The notes under the pieces are model-generated. The model saw only the letters and a list, made by a program, of their open reading frames with translations. It was not told the DNA's origin and ran no database searches. Source: Brevundimonas intermedia (GTDB taxonomy: Bacteria > Pseudomonadota > Alphaproteobacteria > Caulobacterales > Caulobacteraceae). Taken from it: a stretch of DNA of 44,926 nucleotides. The translations under genes were made by a program, and so were the position numbers. Location of the stretch: contig NZ_BSFD01000005.1 of NCBI RefSeq assembly GCF_027922165.1, positions 1 through 44,926 on the forward strand. Direction: 5' to 3'. Within the stretch, counting starts at the first letter, position 1; each line of letters starts with the position of its first letter. Of this stretch, positions 15,869-23,530 are shown piece after piece.

Positions 15869-16453
15869 ATGTCGACTTCAGTTGATTACAAAATGTCCTG
15901 GCCCGCGCGCATCCTAGGCCTGCTGTTTCTGGCCCTGGTCGGCGCCGGCGTCGGCTATCTGATCGGCGGGCGGCTGAACCTCGACGCCCTGTCGTGGGAC
16001 GACGCCCTGGCCCTGATCATCGCAGCGCTTCTGCTGGCGACGGGCGTGGTGATGGCGGCCATTGTGGCCCTGAGGCCCGCCAGCGTGCCCAGCGGCTGCG
16101 GCGTGCTTCAGGCCGTCGTCATGCTGTTGGCCGGGGTGCTGATGCTGGCTCCCATGTGGGGCCCCAACCTGGCCGATCCTGAAACTGTCTTCGTCGGCCT
16201 GGTGGTGCTGTCCGTCGTCCAGTCGGTCGCCAATCTGCTGCTGTGGCGCCGCGCCGACGAAATGCTGCGGCGGGTGATGGTCGAGACCAGCGCCCTGGCC
16301 TTCTGGGCCTCGCAGATGGCGCTGTTCCTCTATGCCGCAGCCGAACGTCTGGGCCTGACCGGCGGCGTCTCCGCCTGGGGCATGCTGGCCGTACTGATGA
16401 CGATCTACCTCCTGGCCTCCACCGTCGCCTCGATGCGGCGCGGCCTCCACTGA
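15869..16453 (+). CDS. Multi-helix membrane protein, third gene of the XRE operon
   Basis: This 194-residue protein has about six hydrophobic stretches: SWPARILGLLFLALVGAGVG, DDALALIIAALLLATGVVMA, VLQAVVMLLAGVLMLAPMW, FVGLVVLSVVQSVANLLLW, ALAFWASQMALFLYAA and MLAVLMTIYLLASTV. It ends with a short basic tail. No catalytic motif is visible and I do not recognise a family. It starts 3 bases after the XRE stop, so it is certainly in the same transcript. It and the 154-residue protein may form one membrane complex, but that is a guess from context. Confidence 0.7.
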   Translation: MSTSVDYKMSWPARILGLLFLALVGAGVGYLIGGRLNLDALSWDDALALIIAALLLATGVVMAAIVALRPASVPSGCGVLQAVVMLLAGVLMLAPMWGPNLADPETVFVGLVVLSVVQSVANLLLWRRADEMLRRVMVETSALAFWASQMALFLYAAAERLGLTGGVSAWGMLAVLMTIYLLASTVASMRRGLH

Positions 16454-16494
16454 ACTTCCAAACCGCGTTGAACTCTAAACCAAGGACCCAGATC

Positions 16495-17460
16495 ATGACC
16501 CTTTCCAAACGCCTGAAATCCTCCGTCTCCAATCTGGCCCAGGGCGCCGTCGGCGTCGCCGCAGGCCTGGCCCTGTTCTTCGCCATCGCCGGCGCGCCCG
16601 CCCAGGCCCTGGCCCAGGCCGCTCCGGCCGCTGCCGCCGCGCCCGCCATTCAGGGCCAAGGCCCGGCCCTGTGGGTGGTCAAGGATGCGGACTCGACCCT
16701 GTATCTGTTCGGCTCCATCCACGTCCTGCGCCCGACCACCGGCTGGGCCAGCCCGCGCGTCAACGCCGCCTTCGACAGCGCCTCGGACATCTGGTTCGAG
16801 ATCACCAACCCTGACGACCAGGCGGCCATGATGCCCCTGATCCAGCAATATGGCCTGTCGCCCCAGGCCCCTCTGTCCAGCCGCCTGACGGCCGACGAAC
16901 TGGCCCAGCTGGATACCGCCGCAAAGACCATCGGCGCCTCGGCCGCGCAGCTCGATCCGCTGAAACCGTGGCTGGCCGCCCTGTCTCTCTCGGTCGCGCC
17001 CCTCGTCAAGGCGGGTTATGATCCTCAGTCGGGGGTCGAACTGGCCCTGAAGACGCGCGCCGAAGCCGCCGGCAAGACCATTCACGGCTTCGAGACCCTT
17101 GAAGACCAGATCGGCATGCTGGCCACCCTGCCGGACGACGTCCAACTGGAATTCCTGCGCGAGACCCTGAAGGATTTCGATCAGGCGGTGGTCGTGCTCG
17201 ACTCCATGGTCGAGGCCTGGGCCAAGGGCGACGTCGAAGCCCTGGACGAGATCGTCGTCGAGGACATGAAAGCCGACGCTCCGGAACTGTACAAGGTGCT
17301 GCTGGTCGATCGGAACACCGACTGGGCCGACCAGATCCAGACCCAGCTTCAGGGGTCCGGCACGGCCTTCATCGCTGTGGGCGCCGCCCACCTGACCGGC
17401 GACGACAGCGTCCAGTCGATCCTGAAGTCGCGCGGCGTCGCTGTCGAAAGCGTCGAGTAG
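16495..17460 (+). CDS. TraB/GumN family protein, secreted or membrane-anchored
   Basis: The 321 residues start with a hydrophobic export signal (about 15-42, Ala-rich, ending ALAQA). The TraB/GumN domain follows: LWVVKDADSTLYLFGSIHVL with the conserved GSIH, a middle helical part, and FIAVGAAHLTGDDSV near the C-terminus, the second conserved motif. TraB-like domains are thought to be metal-dependent hydrolases or peptidases; the bacterial role is poorly defined. AAGGA lies about 10 bases before the ATG at 16495. The 41-base gap from the preceding gene suggests that it belongs to the same operon. Confidence 0.85.
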   Translation: MTLSKRLKSSVSNLAQGAVGVAAGLALFFAIAGAPAQALAQAAPAAAAAPAIQGQGPALWVVKDADSTLYLFGSIHVLRPTTGWASPRVNAAFDSASDIWFEITNPDDQAAMMPLIQQYGLSPQAPLSSRLTADELAQLDTAAKTIGASAAQLDPLKPWLAALSLSVAPLVKAGYDPQSGVELALKTRAEAAGKTIHGFETLEDQIGMLATLPDDVQLEFLRETLKDFDQAVVVLDSMVEAWAKGDVEALDEIVVEDMKADAPELYKVLLVDRNTDWADQIQTQLQGSGTAFIAVGAAHLTGDDSVQSILKSRGVAVESVE

Positions 17461-17482
17461 GCTAGACGGAAGGCGGCGGCGC

Positions 17483-17611
17483 TCAGGCCTGATTGACGCC
17501 CCAGGCGAAGATCACCCACAGCGCCGCCGCAATCGCCGCCGCCAGTATTGCGGCCGCAAGACAGCCGAAGCCGAGGCCGCTCAGGCCGCCTCCGTCGCCC
17601 CCTCTTCGCAT
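17483..17611 (-). CDS. 42-residue single-helix membrane protein
   Basis: On the minus strand an ATG at 17611-17609 is preceded by GGGGAGGATCTAAA, a good ribosome binding site. It opens a 42-codon frame ending TGA at 17485-17483. The product has a Gly-rich, basic N-terminus (MRRGGDGGGLSGLGFG) and one helix of about 24 residues (CLAAAILAAAIAAALWVIFAW). Codon use matches the genome. I do not recognise it. It faces the end of the GumN-family gene and lies 75 bases from the tRNA, on the opposite strand. Confidence 0.6.
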   Translation of the reverse strand: MRRGGDGGGLSGLGFGCLAAAILAAAIAAALWVIFAWGVNQA

Positions 17612-17686
17612 TTTAGATCCTCCCCCGGCCGAGACCTTGCCCCGCCGCCTTGAGCCGCGCCAGACCTGCGTCTAAGGAAGTCGTAC

Positions 17687-17761
17687 GCGGGCGTAGTTCA
17701 GAGGTAGAACGTCAGCTTCCCAAGCTGAATGTCGTGGGTTCGATTCCCATCGCCCGCTCCA
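17687..17761 (+). tRNA. tRNA-Gly (anticodon CCC)
   Basis: GCGGGCG (17687-17693) pairs with CGCCCGC (17751-17757). The D arm begins with TAGTTC. The anticodon stem TCAGC/GCTGA closes the loop TTCCCAA with anticodon CCC, reading GGG. The T arm is GTGGG-TTCGATT-CCCAT. The discriminator base is T and CCA is encoded (17759-17761). The cloverleaf is complete and no integrase or attachment repeat adjoins it. Confidence 0.96.
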
Positions 17762-17850
17762 ATCGCCCGCAAGGGGGCCTCGTGTGCGTGACATCCGCCA
17801 GACAAGGCGGGGCGGCTCAGGGGGCGAAGCGTCGCCTTGGGAGGGGTGTG

Positions 17851-19062
17851 ATGCCGCATGTGATGAACACGACCGAGCTGTATCTGATCGCCATGCTGAT
17901 CATTTTCAGCGCGCCCTATCTGATCTGGCGCGGGCTGAAGACCGATCATTATGCGCCCCTGGTGGTGGTGCAGATCATTGCCGGCATCCTGTTGGGGCCG
18001 GGCGTGCTGGGGGCGGCGTTTCCGGCCTATTACGCCACCGTCTTCAATCCGCAGGTGATCACGGCGCTGAACGGCGTCGCCTGGTGGGCGGTGATGATCT
18101 TCGTCTTCATCGCCGGTCTCGAGCTCGATCTGCACCAGGCGTGGGAGAAGCGGGGCGAGACGGCGGTCACCTCCGGCCTGGCCCTGATCGCACCCCTGGC
18201 CCTTGGGTCCTTGGCGGCGCTCGGCATGCTGCAATTCCCCGGGTGGTCCGGGCCGAAGGGTCAGACCTGGCAGGTGGTCCTGGGCATCGGCATGGCCTGC
18301 GCCGTGACCGCCCTGCCGATCCTGATCCTGCTGATGGAAAAGATGGAGATCCTGCGCCAGCCCATCGGCCAGCGGATCCTGCGCTACGCCAGCCTGGACG
18401 ACATCGCCATCTGGGGGGTGCTGGCCCTGATCCTGCTGGACTGGGAACGGGTCGGGCGTCAGGCCGGGTTTCTGGTCGGCTTCGCCGTGGCGGCCTGGGC
18501 GGTGCGATGGCTGATGAAACGTCTGCCGGAATCGGACCGATGGTACGTCGCCCTGATCTGGCTGGCCGCCTGTGGCTTCGCCGGCGACTGGTCGGGCCTG
18601 CACTTCATGGTCGGGGCGTTTCTCGCCGGGGCGGTGCTGGATCACCGCTGGTTCGATCAGGCCAAGATGGACCTGTTCCGCAATCACATCCTGCTGGCGG
18701 TCATGCCGGTCTTCTTCCTTTCGACCGGGCTGCGGACCCAGTGGGACGTCGGCGGCGTGGCGGTGTTCGCGGCGGCGGGAGTGCTGCTGGTCGCCTCGGT
18801 GGCGGGCAAGCTGGCCGGGGTCCACCTGGCCGGCCGGATTCTGAAGTGGGAGAAGGGCGAGGCCTCGGTCATCGGCTGGCTGCTTCAGACCAAGGCCCTG
18901 ATCATGATCATCTTCGCCAACATCCTGCTGGACAAGCAGATCATCACCAACGAGGCCTTCACCGCCCTGCTGCTGATGGCGGTCGGTTCGACCATGCTGA
19001 CGACGCCGATCGTCAAGCCGCAGCTGGCCCGTCTGGGCCGGCTGCTCGGCAAGTCCGGCTAG
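17851..19062 (+). CDS. Cation:proton antiporter (CPA2/Kef-type membrane domain)
   Basis: This 403-residue integral membrane protein has about 12 helices and exchanges a monovalent cation for protons. Signs are the first helix TTELYLIAMLIIFSAPYLIW, the GILLGPGVLGAAFP segment, FIAGLELDL (conserved GLE/D), GIGMACAVTALPILILLM, and SLDDIAIW with the paired aspartates of CPA2 transporters. It has no TrkA-N domain, so it is not a full KefB/C. GGAGG at 17840-17844 selects the ATG at 17851. The longer frame from 17650 would run through the tRNA gene. MNTTEL at 17863 is an alternative start. Confidence 0.88.
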   Translation: MPHVMNTTELYLIAMLIIFSAPYLIWRGLKTDHYAPLVVVQIIAGILLGPGVLGAAFPAYYATVFNPQVITALNGVAWWAVMIFVFIAGLELDLHQAWEKRGETAVTSGLALIAPLALGSLAALGMLQFPGWSGPKGQTWQVVLGIGMACAVTALPILILLMEKMEILRQPIGQRILRYASLDDIAIWGVLALILLDWERVGRQAGFLVGFAVAAWAVRWLMKRLPESDRWYVALIWLAACGFAGDWSGLHFMVGAFLAGAVLDHRWFDQAKMDLFRNHILLAVMPVFFLSTGLRTQWDVGGVAVFAAAGVLLVASVAGKLAGVHLAGRILKWEKGEASVIGWLLQTKALIMIIFANILLDKQIITNEAFTALLLMAVGSTMLTTPIVKPQLARLGRLLGKSG

Positions 19063-19068
19063 GCGGTT

Positions 19069-19626
19069 TCAGCGCGGGGCGCGCTTGGCCAGGATCCGTT
19101 GCAGGGTGCGGCGGTGCATGCCCAGGCGACGGGCGGTCTCCGAGACATTGTGGTCGCACAGCTCGTAGACGCGCTGGATATGTTCCCAGCGCACCCGGTC
19201 GGCGCTCATCGGATTGTCCGGCGGCTCGGGGGCCTCGTCGGCCGTGGCAAGCAGGGCTTTGACCACGTCGTCGGCGTCGGCGGGCTTGGACAGATAGTCG
19301 ACCGCCCCGGCCTTGACCGCCGCCACGGCGGTGGCGATGGCGCCATAGCCGGTCAGCATGACGATGCGGGCGTCCTCGCGCCGTTCGCGCACGGCCTCGA
19401 CGACCTTCAGACCGTTGCCGTCCTCCAGCCGCATGTCCAGCACGGCGAAAGCCGGGGCCTTGTCGCGCAGCAACTGGGTGGCTTCGGCGACGGACCCGGC
19501 TGTGGTGACGTCGAAGCCACGCGATTCCAGCGCCCGTCCCATGCGGGTGCGCAGAGCCTGATCGTCGTCGAGCAGCAGCAGCGACTTGTCGGGCAGGGCG
19601 GCGATACGGGTCTCAAGTTCGGACAT
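19069..19626 (-). CDS. regA: Redox response regulator RegA/ActR/PrrA family
   Basis: This DNA-binding response regulator of 185 residues is the partner of RegB. The receiver has acidic residues at 20-22, the phosphorylation site Asp64 (AVLDMRLEDG), Thr92 and Lys114. After a Pro-rich linker the Fis-type helix-turn-helix is NVSETARRLGMHRRTLQRIL (160-179), almost invariant among RegA proteins. RegA controls respiration, carbon and nitrogen fixation and photosynthesis genes in response to redox state (known). It lies downstream of regB on the same strand with a 109-base gap, so it may have its own promoter as well. Confidence 0.94.
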   Translation of the reverse strand: MSELETRIAALPDKSLLLLDDDQALRTRMGRALESRGFDVTTAGSVAEATQLLRDKAPAFAVLDMRLEDGNGLKVVEAVRERREDARIVMLTGYGAIATAVAAVKAGAVDYLSKPADADDVVKALLATADEAPEPPDNPMSADRVRWEHIQRVYELCDHNVSETARRLGMHRRTLQRILAKRAPR

Positions 19627-19735
19627 TCTGTTCTCCTACCGCTTCAAGTCGGGACCGCTCGCGTCCGGGTCAAGGCCAAGGTTCGTCCCTGCGACGCTTC
19701 GACCCAATACGCAGGTCGCGCCGAACCGGACCCTC

Positions 19736-21211
19736 TCACGCCGCCACCTCCAGCGCCGGGCGCGCCCAGCGCACCGCCACGCGGGCGCCGCGCTGGGGGC
19801 TGCGCCCCTCGGCGGCGGCGTTGGGGCGAGGCAGGCCCTGGCCCACGCTGACGACGCCGCCGGTCCGTTCCAGCAGGGTCCGGGCGATAAAGAAGCCTAG
19901 TCCCATGCCGCCCTGGCTGGGGGCGATGGCGGTCTCCGCACGGGCCTCGCGGGACCGCGAAGTGGCGGCGGCGATCTGGGCCGCCAGGGCCAGGCGCGCC
20001 TTGCCCTGGGGCCGGCTGGTCACATAGGGTTCGCCCAGCCGGGGCAGGATGTCGCTTGCGAAGCCCGGTCCGTCGTCCAGAATGGCGATCTCGATCCAGC
20101 CGGCGTCGACCAGGGCCTGAATCCGCACGGTGGAGGCGGCGAAGTCGGCGGCGTTCTCGACCAGGGTCGACAGGCCATGCACCACCTCGGGCATCCGGCG
20201 CACGCGCGGCGCGGGCTGGCCCGGCGGGGTCTTGACCAGAACCTCGAACACCAGGTCGAAGCCCCGGTGCGGCTCCACCACCTCTTCCAGCAGGGCCTTC
20301 AGGGCAACGTCGGCATAGAGGGCGTCGTCGCCCTCGGGCTGTTGCGACAGCTGGGCCAGTATGCCCCGGCACCGCTCGGCCTGTTGCAGGATCAGGGCGG
20401 CGTCCTCGGCCGCGTCGCTGTCGGGAGCCGAGGCGCGCTGAAGCTCCTTGGCCACGACCTGGATGGTGGCCAGCGGCGTGCCCAGCTCATGCGCCGCCGC
20501 CGCCGCCAGCCCGCCCAGGGCCGCCAGCCGCTGCTCGCGTTGCAGCACGTCCTGGGTCGTGGCCAGGGCCAGCTCCAGCTTCTCGGCGTCGGCCGCCACG
20601 CGCCAGGCGTAGCCGGCGGTGAAGACCACGCCCGTCACCAGGGCCATGACCATGCCCAATCGATACAGCAAGGGCAGGTGAAAATTCTCACCCGGACGCC
20701 AGGGCAGGGGCTCGGACCAGAAGAACAGCACCCCTACGGCGATCAGGGCCAGAAGCCCCAGCGCCACGGCCTGCCGCGCGGGCAGGGCGGCCGCCGCGAT
20801 GGTCACCGGCGCCACCAGCAGCAGGCAGAAGGGATTCTCCAGCCCGCCGGTTAGGCCCAGCAGGAGCCCCAGCTGGAAGATGTCGAATCCCAGGTGGACC
20901 GCGGTGGTCCGCCCGTCGGGCAGGCTGGCTTCCAGTCGTCGCACTCGGGCCATGGCCCCGACATTGACCGCCGCACTGACGGCGATGACGATCAGGCAGG
21001 GCCAGAGCGGCAGGGGGAAGTGCAGGCCTTGCGACGCCGTCAATATGGCCGCGCTCTGGCCCAGGATGGTCAGCCAGCGCAGGACGATCAGGGTCCGCAG
21101 CGAAAAGCCGCGCCCTCGGCGCGGCGTCTCACGCCAACCTGCGTCTGAGAGCCCCCCCTCGGACGAGAAGGAGGGCGCATGCGGCGCGATGCGGTCTTCT
21201 GTCGATGTCAC
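19736..21211 (-). CDS. regB: Redox sensor histidine kinase RegB/ActS/PrrB family
   Basis: This membrane kinase phosphorylates RegA when the quinone pool or redox state changes. The 491 residues (GTG start) have about six helices in the N-terminal part. The ubiquinone-binding heptapeptide GGLENPF lies at 122-128. The H-box AAAHELGTPLATI has His241. Cys281, in ERCRGIL, lies exactly 40 residues after the histidine, matching His225 and Cys265 of Rhodobacter RegB. The C-terminal ATPase has N and G boxes (LVENAADFA, LDDGPGF, GMGLGFFIA). GTG at 21211 is the only sensible start; the frame continues upstream only across senC. Confidence 0.93.
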   Translation of the reverse strand: MTSTEDRIAPHAPSFSSEGGLSDAGWRETPRRGRGFSLRTLIVLRWLTILGQSAAILTASQGLHFPLPLWPCLIVIAVSAAVNVGAMARVRRLEASLPDGRTTAVHLGFDIFQLGLLLGLTGGLENPFCLLLVAPVTIAAAALPARQAVALGLLALIAVGVLFFWSEPLPWRPGENFHLPLLYRLGMVMALVTGVVFTAGYAWRVAADAEKLELALATTQDVLQREQRLAALGGLAAAAAHELGTPLATIQVVAKELQRASAPDSDAAEDAALILQQAERCRGILAQLSQQPEGDDALYADVALKALLEEVVEPHRGFDLVFEVLVKTPPGQPAPRVRRMPEVVHGLSTLVENAADFAASTVRIQALVDAGWIEIAILDDGPGFASDILPRLGEPYVTSRPQGKARLALAAQIAAATSRSREARAETAIAPSQGGMGLGFFIARTLLERTGGVVSVGQGLPRPNAAAEGRSPQRGARVAVRWARPALEVAA

Positions 21212-21256
21212 GAGCCTTCTATAGACCGGGTCCGAGGTTTTCGTCAGAGGGTCGTC

Positions 21257-21874
21257 ATGCCGCGTCGTTCCATCCTGCTGTTCGCGGGCGCCTGCACCGC
21301 CATCGCCGCCGCCTTGGCCATCGTCACCGTGGTGGTGGTGTCCAGCCGCGCCCCCGCGACGGCCGAAGTCTCCTCCACGGGTCAGCCGCTGGTCGGCGGC
21401 GACTTCCAGCTGGTGAACCAGGACGGCGCAACCGTTGATCAGACGATGCTGAACGGCAAATGGAGCCTGGTCTTCTTCGGCTTCACCTACTGCCCCGAAT
21501 TTTGCCCCACCACCCTGGCGGAAATGGCCGCGGTGCAGCAGCGGCTGGGCGACAAGGCGGACGATCTGCAGATCGTCTTCGTCAGCATCGACCCCGAACG
21601 CGACACGCCCCAGCAACTGAAGGACTATCTGTCCTCAGACGGCTTCCCCAAGGGGACCATCGGCCTGACGGGTACGCCGGACCAAGTCGCCGACGCGGCC
21701 AAGGTCTACCGCGCCTATTACGAAAAGGTCGGCGAGGGCGAGGGATACACGATGAACCACTCCCTGACCGTCTATCTGATGGGGCCGGACGGCAAGTTCC
21801 GCACCGCAGTCGCCTATGGCCTCGGCCCGGACAAGTCGACCAAGATCATCGAGGACGCGATGGCGCGCGGCTAA
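21257..21874 (+). CDS. SCO1/SenC/PrrC family copper chaperone
   Basis: This membrane-anchored periplasmic thioredoxin-fold protein of 205 residues is needed for copper insertion into cytochrome oxidase. It also modulates RegB signalling in Rhodobacter (known). The helix is at about 6-28. The copper-binding residues are Cys79 and Cys83 (FTYCPEFCPTTL) and His168 (MNHSLTVYLM), all present. The start at 21257 gives a normal length; the frame is open to 21179 but would overlap regB. It is divergent from regB with only 45 bases between start codons. Its stop overlaps the prfC stop by 3 bases. Confidence 0.93.
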   Translation: MPRRSILLFAGACTAIAAALAIVTVVVVSSRAPATAEVSSTGQPLVGGDFQLVNQDGATVDQTMLNGKWSLVFFGFTYCPEFCPTTLAEMAAVQQRLGDKADDLQIVFVSIDPERDTPQQLKDYLSSDGFPKGTIGLTGTPDQVADAAKVYRAYYEKVGEGEGYTMNHSLTVYLMGPDGKFRTAVAYGLGPDKSTKIIEDAMARG

Positions 21875-23499
21875 CCCCGCTCCTTGGTCTTGGTGAAGGC
21901 CACCTTGGGGAAGCGTTCGCCGACATAGCCGGTCTCCCAGCTGGACTTGGCCAGGAAGACCGGGGCCTGGTCGATGTCGCGGGCCATCTGCGGGCGGTAC
22001 TTGCCCGAGAAGTCCTCAATATCTGCATCCGAACCGTTGACCCAGCGCGCCTCGGCGTAGGGGCTGGGCTCGAAGAGGACGTCCAGGCCGTATTCCTCGC
22101 CCAGCCGGTCGGCCATGACCTCGAACTGCAGCTGGCCCACGGCGCCGACGATGAAGTCCGAGCCGATCTCGGGCCGGAACAGCTGGGTCACGCCTTCCTC
22201 GGCCAGGCCCTCCAGCGCCTTCTTCAGGTGTTTGGCCTTCAGCGGATCCTTGACCCGGACACGTTGCAGGATTTCCGGCGCGAAGTTGGGCAGGCCGGCG
22301 AAGCGCACCACGCCGCTCTCCGACAGGCTGTCGCCCACCCGCAGCACGCCGTGGTTCGGGATCCCGATCACGTCGCCGGCGAAGGCGTCGTCGGCCAGTT
22401 CGCGGTCACTGGCGAAGAACATGATTGGGGCATTGACCGACAGGGACTTGCCCGTGTTCTGCACCTTCAGCTTCATGCCGCGCTTGAAGGCGCCCGAGGC
22501 CATGCGGAACATGGCGATCCGGTCGCGGTGGTTGGGGTCCATATTGGCCTGGACCTTGAAGACGAAGCCGGTGACCTCGTCGGCGCCCGGTTCGACCACC
22601 GTCTCGACGGGGGCGGGGGCGTTGCGGGTCTCGGGCGGGGATTCCTTGCGCGCCTTCATCACCTTGGGCGCCGGGGCCCAGTCGCCGATGGCCTTCAGCA
22701 GTTCGTCGATGCCGAAATGGCGCAGGGCCGAACCCCACAGCACCGGCGTCATATGGCCCTCCAGGAAGGCCTGCCGGTCAAAGGCCGGATAGCCGCCCTC
22801 GACCAGTTCGACCGCCTCGGCCAGATTATCCTGCTCGCCCGCCTCGAAATATTGCGCCGCCTGGTCCAGCGGCAGGGCGGCGGGGTGTTCGGGATCCTCG
22901 GCCGAGCCGGCGGCCTTGCGGGTATAGGGCTGGAACCGCCCGGTGCCGACCTCGACCATGCCGCGCAGGCGATTGCCGCTCTCGGCCGGCCACCAGATGG
23001 GCGCCGGGTCCAGCTGAAGGCGGCTGGCGATGTCGTCCAGCAGCGTCATCGGATCCTGGGCCTCGCGGTCCAGCTTGTTGATGAAGGTGATGATCGGAAT
23101 GTCGCGCAGGCGGCAGACCTCGAACAGTTTCAGCGTCTGCGGCTCGATCCCCTTGGCGGCGTCCAGCACCATGATGGCGCAGTCGGCGGCGGTCAGGGTG
23201 CGATAGGTGTCTTCGGAGAAGTCCTCGTGCCCCGGCGTGTCGAGCAGGTTGAACATCTTGCCGTCGTGCTCGAACGTCATGACCGAGGCGCTGACGGAAA
23301 TGCCGCGCTCCTTCTCGATCTTCATCCAGTCCGACCGCGTCCGCCGGTTCTCGCCGCGCGCCCGCACGGCCCCGGCGGCGCGAATGGCGCCGCCGGCCAG
23401 CAGGATATGCTCGGTCAGGGTCGTCTTGCCCGCATCCGGGTGGGCGATGATGGCGAAGGTCCGGCGGCGAGCCGCCTCCTCGGGCAGTGTCAGTGTCAT
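21871..23499 (-). CDS. prfC: Peptide chain release factor 3
   Basis: RF3 is a GTPase that recycles RF1 and RF2 from the ribosome after termination. The 542 residues have the G1 loop AHPDAGKTTLTEH (19-31), the RF3-specific SDWMKIEKERGISVSASVM, the G3 box DTPGHEDFSEDTYR and the G4 box NKLDREAQDP. RF3 domains 2 and 3 follow (AVGQLQFEVMADRL). Length is standard. It follows the periplasmic peptidase gene by 31 bases on the same strand, so the two may share a transcript. Its stop overlaps that of senC on the other strand. Confidence 0.96.
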   Translation of the reverse strand: MTLTLPEEAARRRTFAIIAHPDAGKTTLTEHILLAGGAIRAAGAVRARGENRRTRSDWMKIEKERGISVSASVMTFEHDGKMFNLLDTPGHEDFSEDTYRTLTAADCAIMVLDAAKGIEPQTLKLFEVCRLRDIPIITFINKLDREAQDPMTLLDDIASRLQLDPAPIWWPAESGNRLRGMVEVGTGRFQPYTRKAAGSAEDPEHPAALPLDQAAQYFEAGEQDNLAEAVELVEGGYPAFDRQAFLEGHMTPVLWGSALRHFGIDELLKAIGDWAPAPKVMKARKESPPETRNAPAPVETVVEPGADEVTGFVFKVQANMDPNHRDRIAMFRMASGAFKRGMKLKVQNTGKSLSVNAPIMFFASDRELADDAFAGDVIGIPNHGVLRVGDSLSESGVVRFAGLPNFAPEILQRVRVKDPLKAKHLKKALEGLAEEGVTQLFRPEIGSDFIVGAVGQLQFEVMADRLGEEYGLDVLFEPSPYAEARWVNGSDADIEDFSGKYRPQMARDIDQAPVFLAKSSWETGYVGERFPKVAFTKTKERG

Positions 23500-23530
23500 G
23501 GCGCGCGACTAGCGCGCCCGGCCGAGAAAG

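Noticed and set aside
17687..17761. tRNA-Gly as an integration site for a mobile island
   Set aside because: There is no integrase gene, no repeated 3' tRNA fragment, and the flanking genes look native.
17650..17850. N-terminal extension of the antiporter
   Set aside because: The frame would run through the tRNA gene, and a good ribosome binding site lies before 17851.
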